Source of the DNA: Todiramphus chloris collaris
Taxonomy: Eukaryota; Chordata; Aves; Coraciiformes; Alcedinidae
NCBI GenBank assembly: GCA_025345505.1
Contig: JANVCC010000125.1
Coordinates: 2,990,894 to 3,054,893, forward strand
Length of the DNA: 64,000 bases
Direction of reading: 5' to 3'
The notes under the pieces were generated by a model. That model saw only the letters and a program-made list of their open reading frames with translations. It was not told the DNA's origin and did not search any database. The stretch's first letter is position 1, and the number at the start of each line of letters is the position of its first letter. The translations under genes were made by a program, and so were the position numbers. Below, in pieces: positions 1 to 11,900 of this stretch.

Positions 1-2587
1 AAGAACTGCAGGGCACCCTTGCCAGAGGGGTTGAAGTGGGAGGAGCTGCATCCATCCTGGAGCAGCACGAGGTGCCTTTGGCCTTCTGTGGCCTGAGAAG
101 GCCACGAGGAGTTGGGGACTGAGGGTGTGGGAAGGGCAAAGCCCCTTGCACCCCACTTTGGGTGGGATCATAGGCCTGCCTCCTGCTGGGGAGAGCTGGA
201 GTAAGGCTTCGAGGCTGTGTCCAGCTTCCATGAGCATGATCCTGCTCCTTTGTGCATCCTCCCTGGGCTGCCAGCTCTGCAGATGCTTTGAACAGCATGA
301 CTCTGACACACCTGAACCTGTGTGTGGGACCTGACCCCAGCACAGCCGAGGTGAATGATGAACAGGGTGCAGTGCCAAGGGCACAGGTTGTCCAGTCTCC
401 ATCCTGGGAGATGAGACTGGATTCATAACCTGGGGGTTATGGGCCAGGACTATCCCAGGCAGCATGTTGTGGCAGATTCATCACCGTGGTGTGGACATAT
501 CCCAGGTCACTGCTGGGCCAGGAGGAATCAGCCACGTGAGACAAGATTAGCAATGGACACAGCCTGTCTTCATGCCTTTTGTTTCCTTCCTGTCCTTTGC
601 ACTTGAATTGTCTTCAAGATCCGAACGTGGCCAGCCCTGACCTCATGGCACTGAACCCTTCAGTGGCCCATGTCTGGTGCAGAGTCCCCACAACCACCAC
701 TGTAGCAAACGACTGTTTATTCTTCTGTGCTGGCCAGAGATTGCCTCTCTTCCCAAACCCCCTTTCCTGTTTGATCTCTCATCCTATCAAGGCTAAACTA
801 GACCGCAGACCTTCTCCTGACGTCAGCAGCCTCAGGCTTTTGCATCATTGCTCAGTAAATTGCCCCAAACAATTTTGGGAGGAACTATTAAGAAAAAGGA
901 TCCTGTAGATGACCAGTGGTCAGTCATCACATGTAAGTCTCTGGATGCTCTTATTCACCATCTGTATTAACTCCAGATGTACAGGGATTAAACGATATGT
1001 TTGAGAAGTATCTACTGGCCTGGCAAAGTGAAGTAACTTCCCCCAGATTTCCCTTTTTGAGTTATTTGTTCCTATCTTTCTGGACATAGCTCCTTTGTCA
1101 CAGAACCTGTGGGATTGCAATTGGAGGCAAAGGGATGTGGGGCAAGTTGATGGAATGGTATATTTAGCATTTTTTTTCTGTCTGTGGGTATAGCTGGCTG
1201 GAAAAAACCACTTTGACCACTTAGAGGAGAGGAGCTCATGAGAAAACAGTGGATGCTTGCCCATCGAGTGCAATAGAAGGTGTGCCAAAACCATGTGACA
1301 TGGAAATGGCATGGCAGGGTGGACCATGCCCTGGGCAGTGCCTGAACCCAGATCTGAGCATGAGGCTGTCCCACCAGACCCAACCCTGGGACCATGCAAG
1401 GTCTGTGCTACCAGCAGCTCTGTGCAGAGCATGTTTGGACCCCAGTGCTTTGTACTTCGGAGCAGCATGGATCCTCTGGGCATGGGCACTGCATGACCAA
1501 AGAGCTGGATTCAGAGGGAACCAGCAGTTGCTGGTTCATGTTGGGACACAGCTTTGAGGGACTTGATGAACCCTCTTTTGGGAGCATGGACTGTGTCAGG
1601 GCTTTGGCTGGGCTTCCTCTTAGCTGGTGTGAGGATGAGTGTGAGGATGGCTGCACAGGGGCTAAAAACCTTTCCTTCCCACTTGGTAAGAAACCCAAAT
1701 CTTACACTACATTCATAGTTTGTAGTGAAGGGTGTTTCAGAGAGCGTCTTGCCTGCCCTAAGTTGTGTTTGGCTAGAAAAGCCTTTGGTTTTGCTTTGAA
1801 AGCATCAAGAACTGACAAACCCACCCCTTCCTGTACTGACTTGGTTTAGTGGTTTATCATCCGTATTGTTAGAACATACACTTAATTTTTTCTTTGCAGT
1901 TTGTTTGGTTTCCTAAAGCCGAGTTTAAGCCACTCTGCCACACATTAAATCTCTCCTGAAGACACTCCAAAGGTCTGCCATGACCTTATCTCACTTCTCC
2001 TTTGCCAGTAAAGAACGACTGGGGCGGAACAACTGATTTACCCTGATGTAAATCAAAGCACAAGCACATCCCTAACCTATTTTTGTTTGGCCAAGAGAGA
2101 GTATTGAGTCCAGCTGTGATTCTGTGAGTGCAGTTTGAAACCTGGCCTGCTAGGAGACACGGATAATCCCACGTGATGCTGACATGACTATCACGATCAC
2201 AGCACGACCTGCACGACGTGCACAAGGGATAGGTGTGCAAACGCACGTGAGCACAGAGGGCTCTGGTGTTCCCCGATAGCTTTCTGAGCTGAATCCAGAA
2301 AAAAAATCTGGATGTGGAAACGTGGTTGCTTCCCACGTTGCCATATTTCTGCCTCTACCCTTTGGACTGGCATCCCTGTGGCTTGCACTTCCCCCAGGTT
2401 CACGAGGCTGAGTCTTGCCCCTTCCAGCAAAATTCATTGTGTTTCTCAATCTACTCCTGAGGAGCCAGACAACTGCAATTTTTGCCTCGAGTGGTTGGGT
2501 GTGAGCCAGATTTGCCCTGTGTGAAATCTTGACCTTTTATTGTATGTTCATCACCTTCAGCTTCACTTTTGAATTTTTGTTTGCTTG
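1..2587. other. Intergenic, no feature recognised
   Basis: I see no conserved protein, repeat family or RNA gene here. Open frames up to 189 codons (920-1489, minus) have no recognisable motif and overlap other open frames on both strands. Confidence 0.6.
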
Positions 2588-2806
2588 GTTGGTTTTTTTT
2601 TTTTGTTTGCTTGTTTGTTTTTGGTTTTTGTTTGTTTATTTTATTTTCTTTATGTTATTTTATTTTATTTTCTTTATTTTATTTTCTTTATTTTATTTTA
2701 TTTATTTTATTTTATTTATTTTCTTTATTTTATTTTATTTATTTTCTTTATTTTATTTTATTTTATTTTATTTTATATTTTATATTTTATTTATTTTTTG
2801 CTGTTT
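2588..2806. repeat. (TTTTA)n / (TTTA)n AT-rich microsatellite
   Basis: About 215 bases of T-rich repeats start with T and TTTG runs (2588-2640), then TTTTA and TTTCTTTA units to about 2806. The phenylalanine-rich open frames across it are products of the repeat. Confidence 0.93.
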
Positions 2807-3550
2807 TGCAAACCTGAGAATACGGATGGATCCACTGTTGTTTTCCCCAACAGCACCTGCCACGGAGGCAGCTGACTGCCAAGAAAAATAAAAACCCTAA
2901 TCCCTCAAAGCCTCGGGCTGTGCTGGCTTTCAACCCTTACCCTGCTGCAGCAAACACCTACCCCATCACGCATCACAGGAGCTGTCGTTCAGAGGCAGAC
3001 GTCTCCCATCCCCAGCTTTTGAGAAGCTTGTGTGGAGCTCTCCGAAAGCTTACTCTGCACCCACTCCTATCTAAACACGCCTAAGCCCCAGCATGCTGCT
3101 TCAGCTGCACTGGCTTTACACTTCGGGCTGTTTTGAAAGTGAACTTGTAAAGTCATTAACATTATTTAAACAGTTTAGCCACAGAATTACCCGGTGGTGC
3201 AATCCAGCTGCCAGAAAGGAGAAACGAGGCTCCTCTGCGCTGCGGATCAAACGGAACGCGGCCAAAGCACGTGGGTTCTGGAGGATGCCCAAACCAGGGC
3301 TGGGGGGAGGGAGTGAGAGCTCTCCAGCTTTCCGCTTTGCGGGAAATGTCAGCGAGTGTGGGTTGTAATTTTTTATTTATTTTTTTTGTTATGAGCTGGT
3401 TTGGGTCCAAATCGGACCAAAACCAGAATATTTGTTTTCCCCTGAAGTTTCCGGAGGACTGGAAGGCATCAGGACCTTCAGTCTCCTGATGTGGTTGGCT
3501 TCCCAGTGAGCCCATTTTCAGCTGGTGGCTCCAGGGCCCAGGTTAGGGAC

Positions 3551-3768
3551 ACATAGACTCATAGCATGGTAGGGGTTGGAAGGGACCTCTGGAGATCATC
3601 GAGTCCAACCCCCCTGCCAGAGCAGGGTCACCCAGGGCAGCCCACACAGGAACAGATCCAGGTGGGTCTGGAAAGTCTCTAGAGAAGGAGACTCCACAGC
3701 CTCTCTGGGCTGCCTGTTCCAGGCTCTGTCCCTCTCGCAGTAAAGAAGTTTTTCCTCGTGAGGAGCTC
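3551..3768 (-). mobile_element. CR1 LINE 3' fragment
   Basis: Minus-orientation CR1. The plus strand begins with a terminal CATAGACTCATAG-like unit, then GGTTGGAAGGGACC and GATCATCGAGTCCAAC, and continues to the AAGTTTTTCCTCGTGAGGAG region near 3765. It is closely related to the copy in PTP4A3 intron 4. Confidence 0.93.
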
Positions 3769-6700
3769 AGGTCTTGCAGACAGAGATTCCCGTGCCCTGG
3801 ATCGCATAGCAGACCTCACCAACATCACCTCCTCTTGGACATCATGCCCCCAGCTCCTGGTTTCCTTCACACTGAGGCAAAGTCCTTTTACAGTGCAGAA
3901 AAGGTTCAGGGGATACATGCTCAAGAATTCTGGGAAAGACTCTGGAAACTGAGCTTTATTCAGGCAGTTACAGATGATGAATTCCTTCAAGTGAACCTGT
4001 GGCAAGGTTCATATATAGTGGTAAAGTCTGGGCCAGTCTGGGTCACATGAAGTGGGGCTTTTTGTAACCACCATGGCAAGACATATTCCTTGTCCAGATG
4101 CAACCATAATAAAGATGGACAAAGTGTAGAGGAGTGGAGAAACTGAGGCACAGAGACCTCAGATAATGTTTCTGAGACTTAGGGGGGGTGTTACAGCAAA
4201 AGTCAAGCTATGGTCATGCAGACCCTGATGGTACATGATATTCAGGACAGAAACTTTCCTGCTCTGATAGTACAGGTGAGAGCAACTGCCTATAAAAATG
4301 CCAAGGTCAATGTGTCGACCTCGTCGAGATGTCTGAATCAAGATACATTTTTTTCTCTTGCTTGTCTCATTCTCTTAGATGATGTCTTAGGACAAGCCCT
4401 GAAATCTGCCTTTTTGTTCAGAAGAAACCATTCTCTCAAGTACCCGTATTCTTCCTTTTGAGTGCATTGCCTTAATTGGCTGTTTGATTGTATTCCTCTG
4501 AAACTTTTAGACACGCAGCTGGGAGGAACAATGGGTATTGTTTTATATTTAGACTGAGCATTAAAAGCTGAAACACGCAGAGATAGAAGCTGCTGGGAGG
4601 CCTCGGATCATCAGCTCCCTCTGCTGACCTGTTCTGGAGAACAATGCTGCCAAATTTAAGGAGTCCTCAGGCTGGAAAAGTGAGGACTGAATATGACAAT
4701 GCTACTCCAGCAGCGCAGAGCTGAAAACCAGGGGATGACTCTTCACAACCCCTGCTAGTGCAAGAACTGGAGGACACCAAAAGAAGTTACTGAGGGGTAA
4801 GTTCAAGAAAAAGAGGTGGTTGTTCACTTAGCGTGTTACAAAACTGTGCCTTGCTGCAGGAGGTTGTGGGTCTGAAAGGTTTGTGTATGCTCAGAAGGAG
4901 GCTGGAAAAGTCTGGGAGAAAAGTTCACTGACAACTCTGCAGCGATCCCCTTTCTTACCTGGGAAATTCCCAACCCACAGGCTGCTGAATGCTGGGAAGT
5001 GTTTTAAGGAAATGCTATTATATATTTGTTCTAAGCTGATGTGCTTTCTTGGGCATCCACTGTTGGAGGCAGGATGCTGACTCACGCAGCTTGTTCTCCC
5101 ATCAGTCCCAGAGGATGGCTGGAGCGTCCCGAAGGGTGATGTGCACACAGCTTGGTGCACTGGAACTGGGGAATGAAAGCATTTTGTTTGGAGTCCTAGA
5201 AATTCTTATTTTAGTGGGAAAAAGAAAGCAGTCAGATTTTGTTATTGTCTCAGACTCCAGGTTGAAGGATCTGACAGCATGGGGACATCTACACCAGATG
5301 GAGATGGTGCAGTAGCACTGAGGATATACTGACCTTGGGTTCAGACATAGCTAGGCAGCCTAGTGACTCAAGTTTGTTTTCTTGAATCCTTCTTTTTGAG
5401 CCAGTGTAGGCATAGGCTGACATGGCTGACAGTCAGATTTAGCCTTCTAGGACCAAGAAAGCCATACCAAAACATGATTATCATTATTTGAACAAGGTCC
5501 TCCCAGCACTAGTGAAGACACTGCAAGAATTAGGTGGGAAATGGCACCTAAATAGCAGGAAGACCAAGCCACAATGAAAGCTTCTGAGCTCTGAAAATGA
5601 AAGGGTTGTGTTAATACAGCATGGCAGTGAGCTGGGGAATGATGGTTCTCTCCTCAGAGAGTTATCTCCTCAGAGAGTTAACAGACTTGAAGCAGGCTGC
5701 TTCAAGCAGAACATCATAGGATCAAAAGACTATAGAGGGACCCATTTCTGGATCAATGATGAATCATTTTTTAATCTGCAATGTTAAATGGGCTTTGTGG
5801 AGGTCTTCTCACTATGGTTTGATATGTTCTGGATGTCTCTGGATTACTGCCTTTCTGTTAGGCAGGTGGCTTGCAGACTGGACAGCAGAGCCATCGGAAC
5901 AGGAGGCATTACTGGGGACAGGGAGTATTGCTTGATGCTGACATGCCAGCTGACCCAGTTGGGTTGATAAAGCACCTCACAAAACAGTCTGTAGTGCATG
6001 TCTGCCTGGTTCCTGACATGTTTTTCTGCTGCTTAGTGTGCAGGCTGCTGGGCAGTCTGGGCTTTCTGTGGACCTTCAGAACGCTTCACCAGGTGAAATG
6101 CCCAGAGCTGGAGATTCCAGGATCCCTGCCTGGCAACCTGCTTTGGAGCCTGGGGTCTGTTCCTTGTCCTGGGCAATAAAGACACCAGAGAAAAGCTGTA
6201 TTTTGAAACCATAGCCAGATGCCACCCTCCCACTAGTATCACTTTGCCCAGTGTCAGCAGCACGATGCAATGGTGACATACACAGCCTCTGAAACCCACA
6301 GAGAATGAGCACCCACTGAAAGACAGTTCTGTGTGGTGATGCTGGGAAGCTCCCAGCCCCACGCCTGACTTCCCTCATCTGCCTCCTTTGTCTGGCGTGA
6401 TGGATTGGCACTATCCCTGTGTCTCCTGAGCACTACCTAACATGGGCAATCTCAGCAGATGGGACCTCCCCTCTGAGCAGAGCAGAGCAGAGTTCTGGTG
6501 CGCAGCAGCTCGTTGATACACATCTGCCCTGCTGTGAACACTGCCCTGACCACCCACACACAGGCTGACGGTCTGCGGTGATGGGGATGAGGTAAGCTCA
6601 CACAAAGCCTTTGCAGATAGAAGGCTGATGTGCAAGCACGTTTATGGCAACTTCTTCTTTGCCCTTTTCTTCACAAGGCTTTTTTTTTTTTCTGCTACCA

Positions 6701-7779
6701 CTGAAATCACTGGGCATTTTGCCATTGAATGAGGCAGAAGCATGTTCTTCCTTTGAAGAGGATTAGTCTCCGTTCATGGGCAGAGGTTCAGAAACGTGAC
6801 TCTACCAGGCACAGAGTAGCCCTAAGTCCTTCTATTTTTGCTATGTATTCACAATCCTCTGCTCTTCTTAGGGCTCAGATAAATGGATATCACCTTCTCC
6901 CTCTTGGAAGAAATCACTTTGGGAAAGGAAAGCATTGCGTGGCCTGGACTGAAGACATGATTCACATCATTGTCATTGTGGACAACAGGTATATGACTTG
7001 GCTTGGGCAGCCTAGGTAGCACTGCACGCTTCCTATGACAGCTTTCCCGGAACTGTGTTGAGAAGCCTATGCTGTTGGGAGCTTTCTATAGATAGCTCCT
7101 TTGGAAAGGCTCAGAGACCGCAGCACTGTCATCTCCATCACTGGCAATAGGCCCAGTCATCACTGAGCTCAGAGCCTGCCTGCTGACCTACTGGTCTGCC
7201 TGCCTTCCAGCTTAGTGTGGGGGAAAATCCTATGAGACGGAGCATGCCATTGCACAGAGTTGGTCCTCAGTGTGACCCCAGCCTTTCCCACAAATGCATT
7301 TCTCATTATCACTGGTTATCAATCTGAGAATTACAGATTATCTCTGTAACAGAAGGGCTGACAACTCCCACTCGTGCCAGGTGGAATCCCAGGACATGGT
7401 CCAGCTGCGAAGTGCTGAGACCATGTGGACAAGGAAGAAACCTTGTGTGGGGGGATAAGGATGACAAATATAATCACAGCAGGGCATGGAGGATGTTTTC
7501 CTTGTTGCCTTGTCTCCAGTTACATGATGTGGTTCTGTCCAAGGTGTACATCAATCAATCTGTATCGAAAAGGGTACAGAGAGACATGAATGTTCCCAGC
7601 CCTTCACCACGAGTCAAGGCACCAGGTCTACATTTTCTTCATCCAATTTGTATATCTGCACCTCCAGTCCCCTTGCTGCTCAGTGGCTTTTCCAGGCGAG
7701 CCACATACTGGGTCCATCCATCACTCCTGCCATGGATGGTGGCCTCTTTGAAAGTGGACAGAACTTGACACATGGAAAC
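3769..7779. other. Intergenic, no feature recognised
   Basis: I recognise no gene or repeat family. A small tandem duplication (CTCCTCAGAGAGTTA, twice) lies at about 5652-5682. Confidence 0.55.
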
Positions 7780-8560
7780 CAACGAACGCGCATGTGACAA
7801 AAAGGACATTTTCTGTAAACATCATGCAGTTTTTAGCATATTTAAATTTCCCTTTTGCCTGTGTTTGAAAGCTGAGTGCAAATCATTTTCGAATTCTCGG
7901 CAACTCACTCTGGACTTAATAGCTAACTTCCATTAGATTGACTGAAATGCCTGTCCCAGGGCTTTTTTTGCTGGCTAAAATTATTACAGGAAACATGGCA
8001 ACTTCTGGTGTAAACTCCCAATTTGACAGAAAATGGTGGATTTCATGCAAATAAGTCATTTCCCACGAAAAAATATTGAACAGCTCTAAAATGTCGTCAA
8101 ATGCTTTCCCCAGATTGGGAGACACATATAAAAAAAAACTGAAACGAAGGCTGAGAACGTAATTCAGTTAAATAGCATGTCAGGAATTTAGCCTCCTTTT
8201 CTGTTTTTAATTTGTCCCCCAGGGGATGAAGGTTTTCTTGATTGTACACGTTATTGGATATTATTTTTCAACCAGTTGTAGTAAATATTTCTCAGTTAGT
8301 GACAGTTTCATGTCTGGTTAACTTTTCGTAGGGTACACAGATTAAAGAGTAGTGTTTTTGATCTTTGCCCTGATTAATGACATTTAGGATGAGGGCTGTG
8401 CAATGAAAATGAACCCTCCTGAAATATTTTCGAGCGTTCACTTAATGTGTGCTCTTTACACCAGTTTTCCTGCCAGAAAAGTCATCTGTTGGCACACTCA
8501 CTATAAACGCAGCAAGAGGGTAGACATGTGAAAGGCAGATTCAGTTTTTCCTTTGTACAA
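7780..8560. other. AT-rich, repeat-poor block, candidate conserved non-coding DNA
   Basis: The block has no CR1 or simple array, high AT content and many transcription-factor-like words, including an octamer ATGCAAAT at 8045-8052. Composition alone suggests possible enhancer DNA. Conservation cannot be judged from one sequence. Confidence 0.3.
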
Positions 8561-8917
8561 ATATTTGCAAAATCAGGGTGTGGGATTTTTTTTTTACTTT
8601 AACTTCTTCTTTCTTTTTTTTTAACATCTTTGCCCATCTCTCTGGAGTTGGCACCGTAGGTTTAACCAAGTCAGCCCACATTTCTGAGTCAGACAGCTGG
8701 GAAAAACATGGAAGTGAAAGCAATCCGTATATTGCTGGAAAAAATCCTGCATCGTTAAATGCCAGGAGGGTCTGACTGAAAGGACTGAGAAAGAGACAAA
8801 TGCCAGTAATTGGCCCCGACACAAATTTATTTATAGTAAGCCTAAGTAGGGTGAAGTCTAGTCCACTGGGTTCACCTCTCAGGATCAGGCCCTGGGTCTC
8901 CTGGGATTTAATTTCTC

Positions 8918-8995
8918 AGAGAACCACAGGGATGGCAGATGGGAAAGACTTGTTAGGTCATCCCGTCCACATGCCCTGGCAGGAGCAGAACGAGA
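8918..8995 (-). mobile_element. Old CR1-like LINE remnant
   Basis: The plus strand reads CCACAGGGATGGCAGATGGG, then AAGACTTGTTAGGTCATC and CATGCCCTGGCAG. This matches the layout of ancient amniote CR1 (CR1-L3-like) 3' ends in antisense. It is short and diverged. Confidence 0.5.
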
Positions 8996-8999
8996 TTGT

Positions 9000-11900
9000 C
9001 TCTTTGCTTCGTTCTCAAGTGCCTTGTCTAGATTTAAACAGCAATAAGGCTGTTATTGCAAGGAAATTCCACCGCTCACGTGCTCTTTTGCAAACCCACT
9101 CCTTTAAAGCTCTCCACGTCTTTTTGTTCATTTTGCCTGACCTGCATCACAAAAGAGAAAAGTGAAAGTACCAAATGTGACCTTGGGCAGCTCAAGCTAT
9201 CTAATTACTTTAATTTAGAATTAGAGCACTTATCATGATGAAATGGCTTTTGTGTGGATTTGCTACAGGGCAGAGTTCATATTTTTGTCTATCCTGACTT
9301 TGCATTTCTTTACATTAACATGCTTGCACTTCTTTAATGCAAACTTGAAGTGAATTTCCAGTGTTTGTAATGTTTTATTTTGGCACTCATGCTCTGTAGC
9401 TTGCTTACCTGAAAACTGCTGATGTGCTTTCAACCTCGACTCCATCTGGATTTAAGTTATTTTTAATCTGAGGTTTTATCTCCTGTTTCCAGGCTATCTC
9501 TGACACGAGCTACTTTTATTAGCTATGTAGTTACATTATGTATGCTTGGCCCTCGCTTGGGATTGCACAGATGTCCGTGGAAAATCAAGGATAGGTGTAT
9601 GAAAGACCTACTGCAGCAAGTGGAATTATTCTTTTTTTTTTTTACTAAAGTAAAAGGGTCATGGGAAAATACTAATTCAGCAAACAAATTCCTTCATTTG
9701 AAAAAAACCTGGGTTTAAAGTGATTTTACTGAGTCCAAGGTTAGGCTTCAGTGGAACCTGGCCAGATTATGGGCCGGGAACTCTTGAACCTACCAGTTTT
9801 CAAGCCCTGGGTGAGTTCACGCAGAGATTGACCCCAGGAGCAGGGGAACGTGGGTGCTGCCTGCGGCAATGCAGTATCCATTTCTCTTTTGCTGCTACTG
9901 GCTGAGGTACTCATAAAATGCCATTTCTGTTTCGTGTGCACCATGTCGGGAAAGCTTCCAGTTTCTAGCAAAGTAAAAATTATACATAGACTCATTTGAA
10001 TCCAATTTGGACAGGAAATTTTGGGGTTTTTTTTTTTTTCCTCCTGTCAACTTGGAAACTGTGCTTTCCTGCCAATGAGAGTCACAGTTGTGTCATTTGG
10101 GCTGTGATACTCTCAGCCCAATTAATGCAAATGAAGAAATCTGTGCAACGTTACTGTCTTTGTTTAGTTGGTGATATAAATGAAAGTCATACCCCTGGAG
10201 GTGAGCTGCTGCCTTATCCGGGTGTTTATGGGCTGGTGTATCACATTCCCTCCCATGCTTGTGGAGAAGCACTGAGAAACTCTTTTTCAGCAGCATTTTC
10301 AGATGAAAAATTTTCACCTCTAAATTAAGCCTTTTTTTTTTTTTTCCCCTGCAAGAAATTGAATTCCGTGACAAATTCAGCCCTTGCTTTTTGTAACCCA
10401 TGTTATATGGCAGATAATGAAAAGCTTCCGTCTTTATTTTTATCAGAAATAATTAACATCTGAAAGGGCTCAGCTACAGTACGCGTGGGATGGTCCATTC
10501 AGATACTAACAAGAGGAAAAGCTTAAATGATGGACTCGGGTTTCCTGCCGAACTGTTGGATGCCTGCAGTGAAGTGAAAGGAATTTTGTGTTCTTTCTTC
10601 TTACAACAGCAGTGCCTGGGTTCTTTTTAAGAGTTGGCTTTCATTCTACCAGAAAATGGCAATCTGCTGAAAGAGAAACCTTTTGTAGAATTCTATGCCT
10701 CCATGACCAGGGTGATGTGAGATCTCATCATGGCTAATGAGATACTGTTGTCCACTTTGCTGCGCCAGGGATGCCAGGCTGGTTTTGGGACTGGTGCCCC
10801 ATGCATGGTCATGGTCTGGTGGGACGTTGCCTCCCGAGCTGCTCTCCTCTGGAGCAGTACGTTGAGCATTCGTGGTGCAATGTGGCTAGCAGGGAGCAGA
10901 TCTGCTGGTTCACAGCAGGTGGGAACTGCTGTGAAGGATGAATTACAGTAGCCTTTTTTTTGTAAGCAAGCATGAACACTAGTGAAGTCCCTGGCTGTGA
11001 CACTGACTTCTGGTCCCATAAGTCCTACAAAGCTTTACGATTTGAGGAAAGCTCAGGCCAGAAGGGCAGCAGCTGCAATGCCAGCTTAAAACACTCCTTA
11101 CGTTCAAAGCAAGGTGACTGTGTGCAAGTTGCTTGGTGGGAAAAGCCCAGGGTTAACTCCTGATATGTGTGCTGGGGAATCATTTATGGAAGTGCTAGCT
11201 GTCCCTGCCCGTGGCTATGCCAACAGTTCACTGGCATAAAAGATGACATGTGGAGTGTTTCCTTCCACAATTGAGGTCGATGACATAGAAATAGTGACTG
11301 TTGAGCTTGGGATAAGAGCAGAAGCAGGATCAACTCTACTTGGTTGAGCTCTTGTGACCTTTATGAAGATCTGCCAAAGAGAGTCCCTTTCTAGTTATTC
11401 AGTGGTGGTAGAAAACCAGCATTAGTTGCTTCAACTGTCTAATGAGGGTTTGTTCCAACTTCTTTGCTTCGAAGCTCACGGAGCACAGCAAAGACTGACT
11501 GAGACAAGGAGAACCAGCTGCCTTTCCTGGTCCTGGAGGTTTTCCCTAATGAAACCCTGCTGGTATGGGGTTGTGAGGCAAGATCCTACTGCCCTGGGTC
11601 TGTGAATGTCTCCATGAAGTTGGTAGGTCCCATGGTAGGTTGGAAGCAGGACAAAGCACAGCTTCTGATGGGAACAGGGTCTCACTGGGGAATTACAACA
11701 GCATTTGTTTGCTTCCAGCTTAGGCTTGGGTGGACTACGAGAGACTCTCCAATGAACACCCAGTCACTTTTTGGTCAGAAGAGGAAGACCTCAAAGAAGA
11801 ACAGAACAGCATTTCAATTAAGCAGTAAGTTACAATGCACCGTGCTCTTCACCCAGCATATAATTATTTGCAACTGCTTTTCCCAGCATTTGGTGTAATT

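Noticed and set aside
2529..2891. Phenylalanine-rich frames resembling membrane proteins
   Set aside because: They are translations of the TTTTA microsatellite in all three frames.
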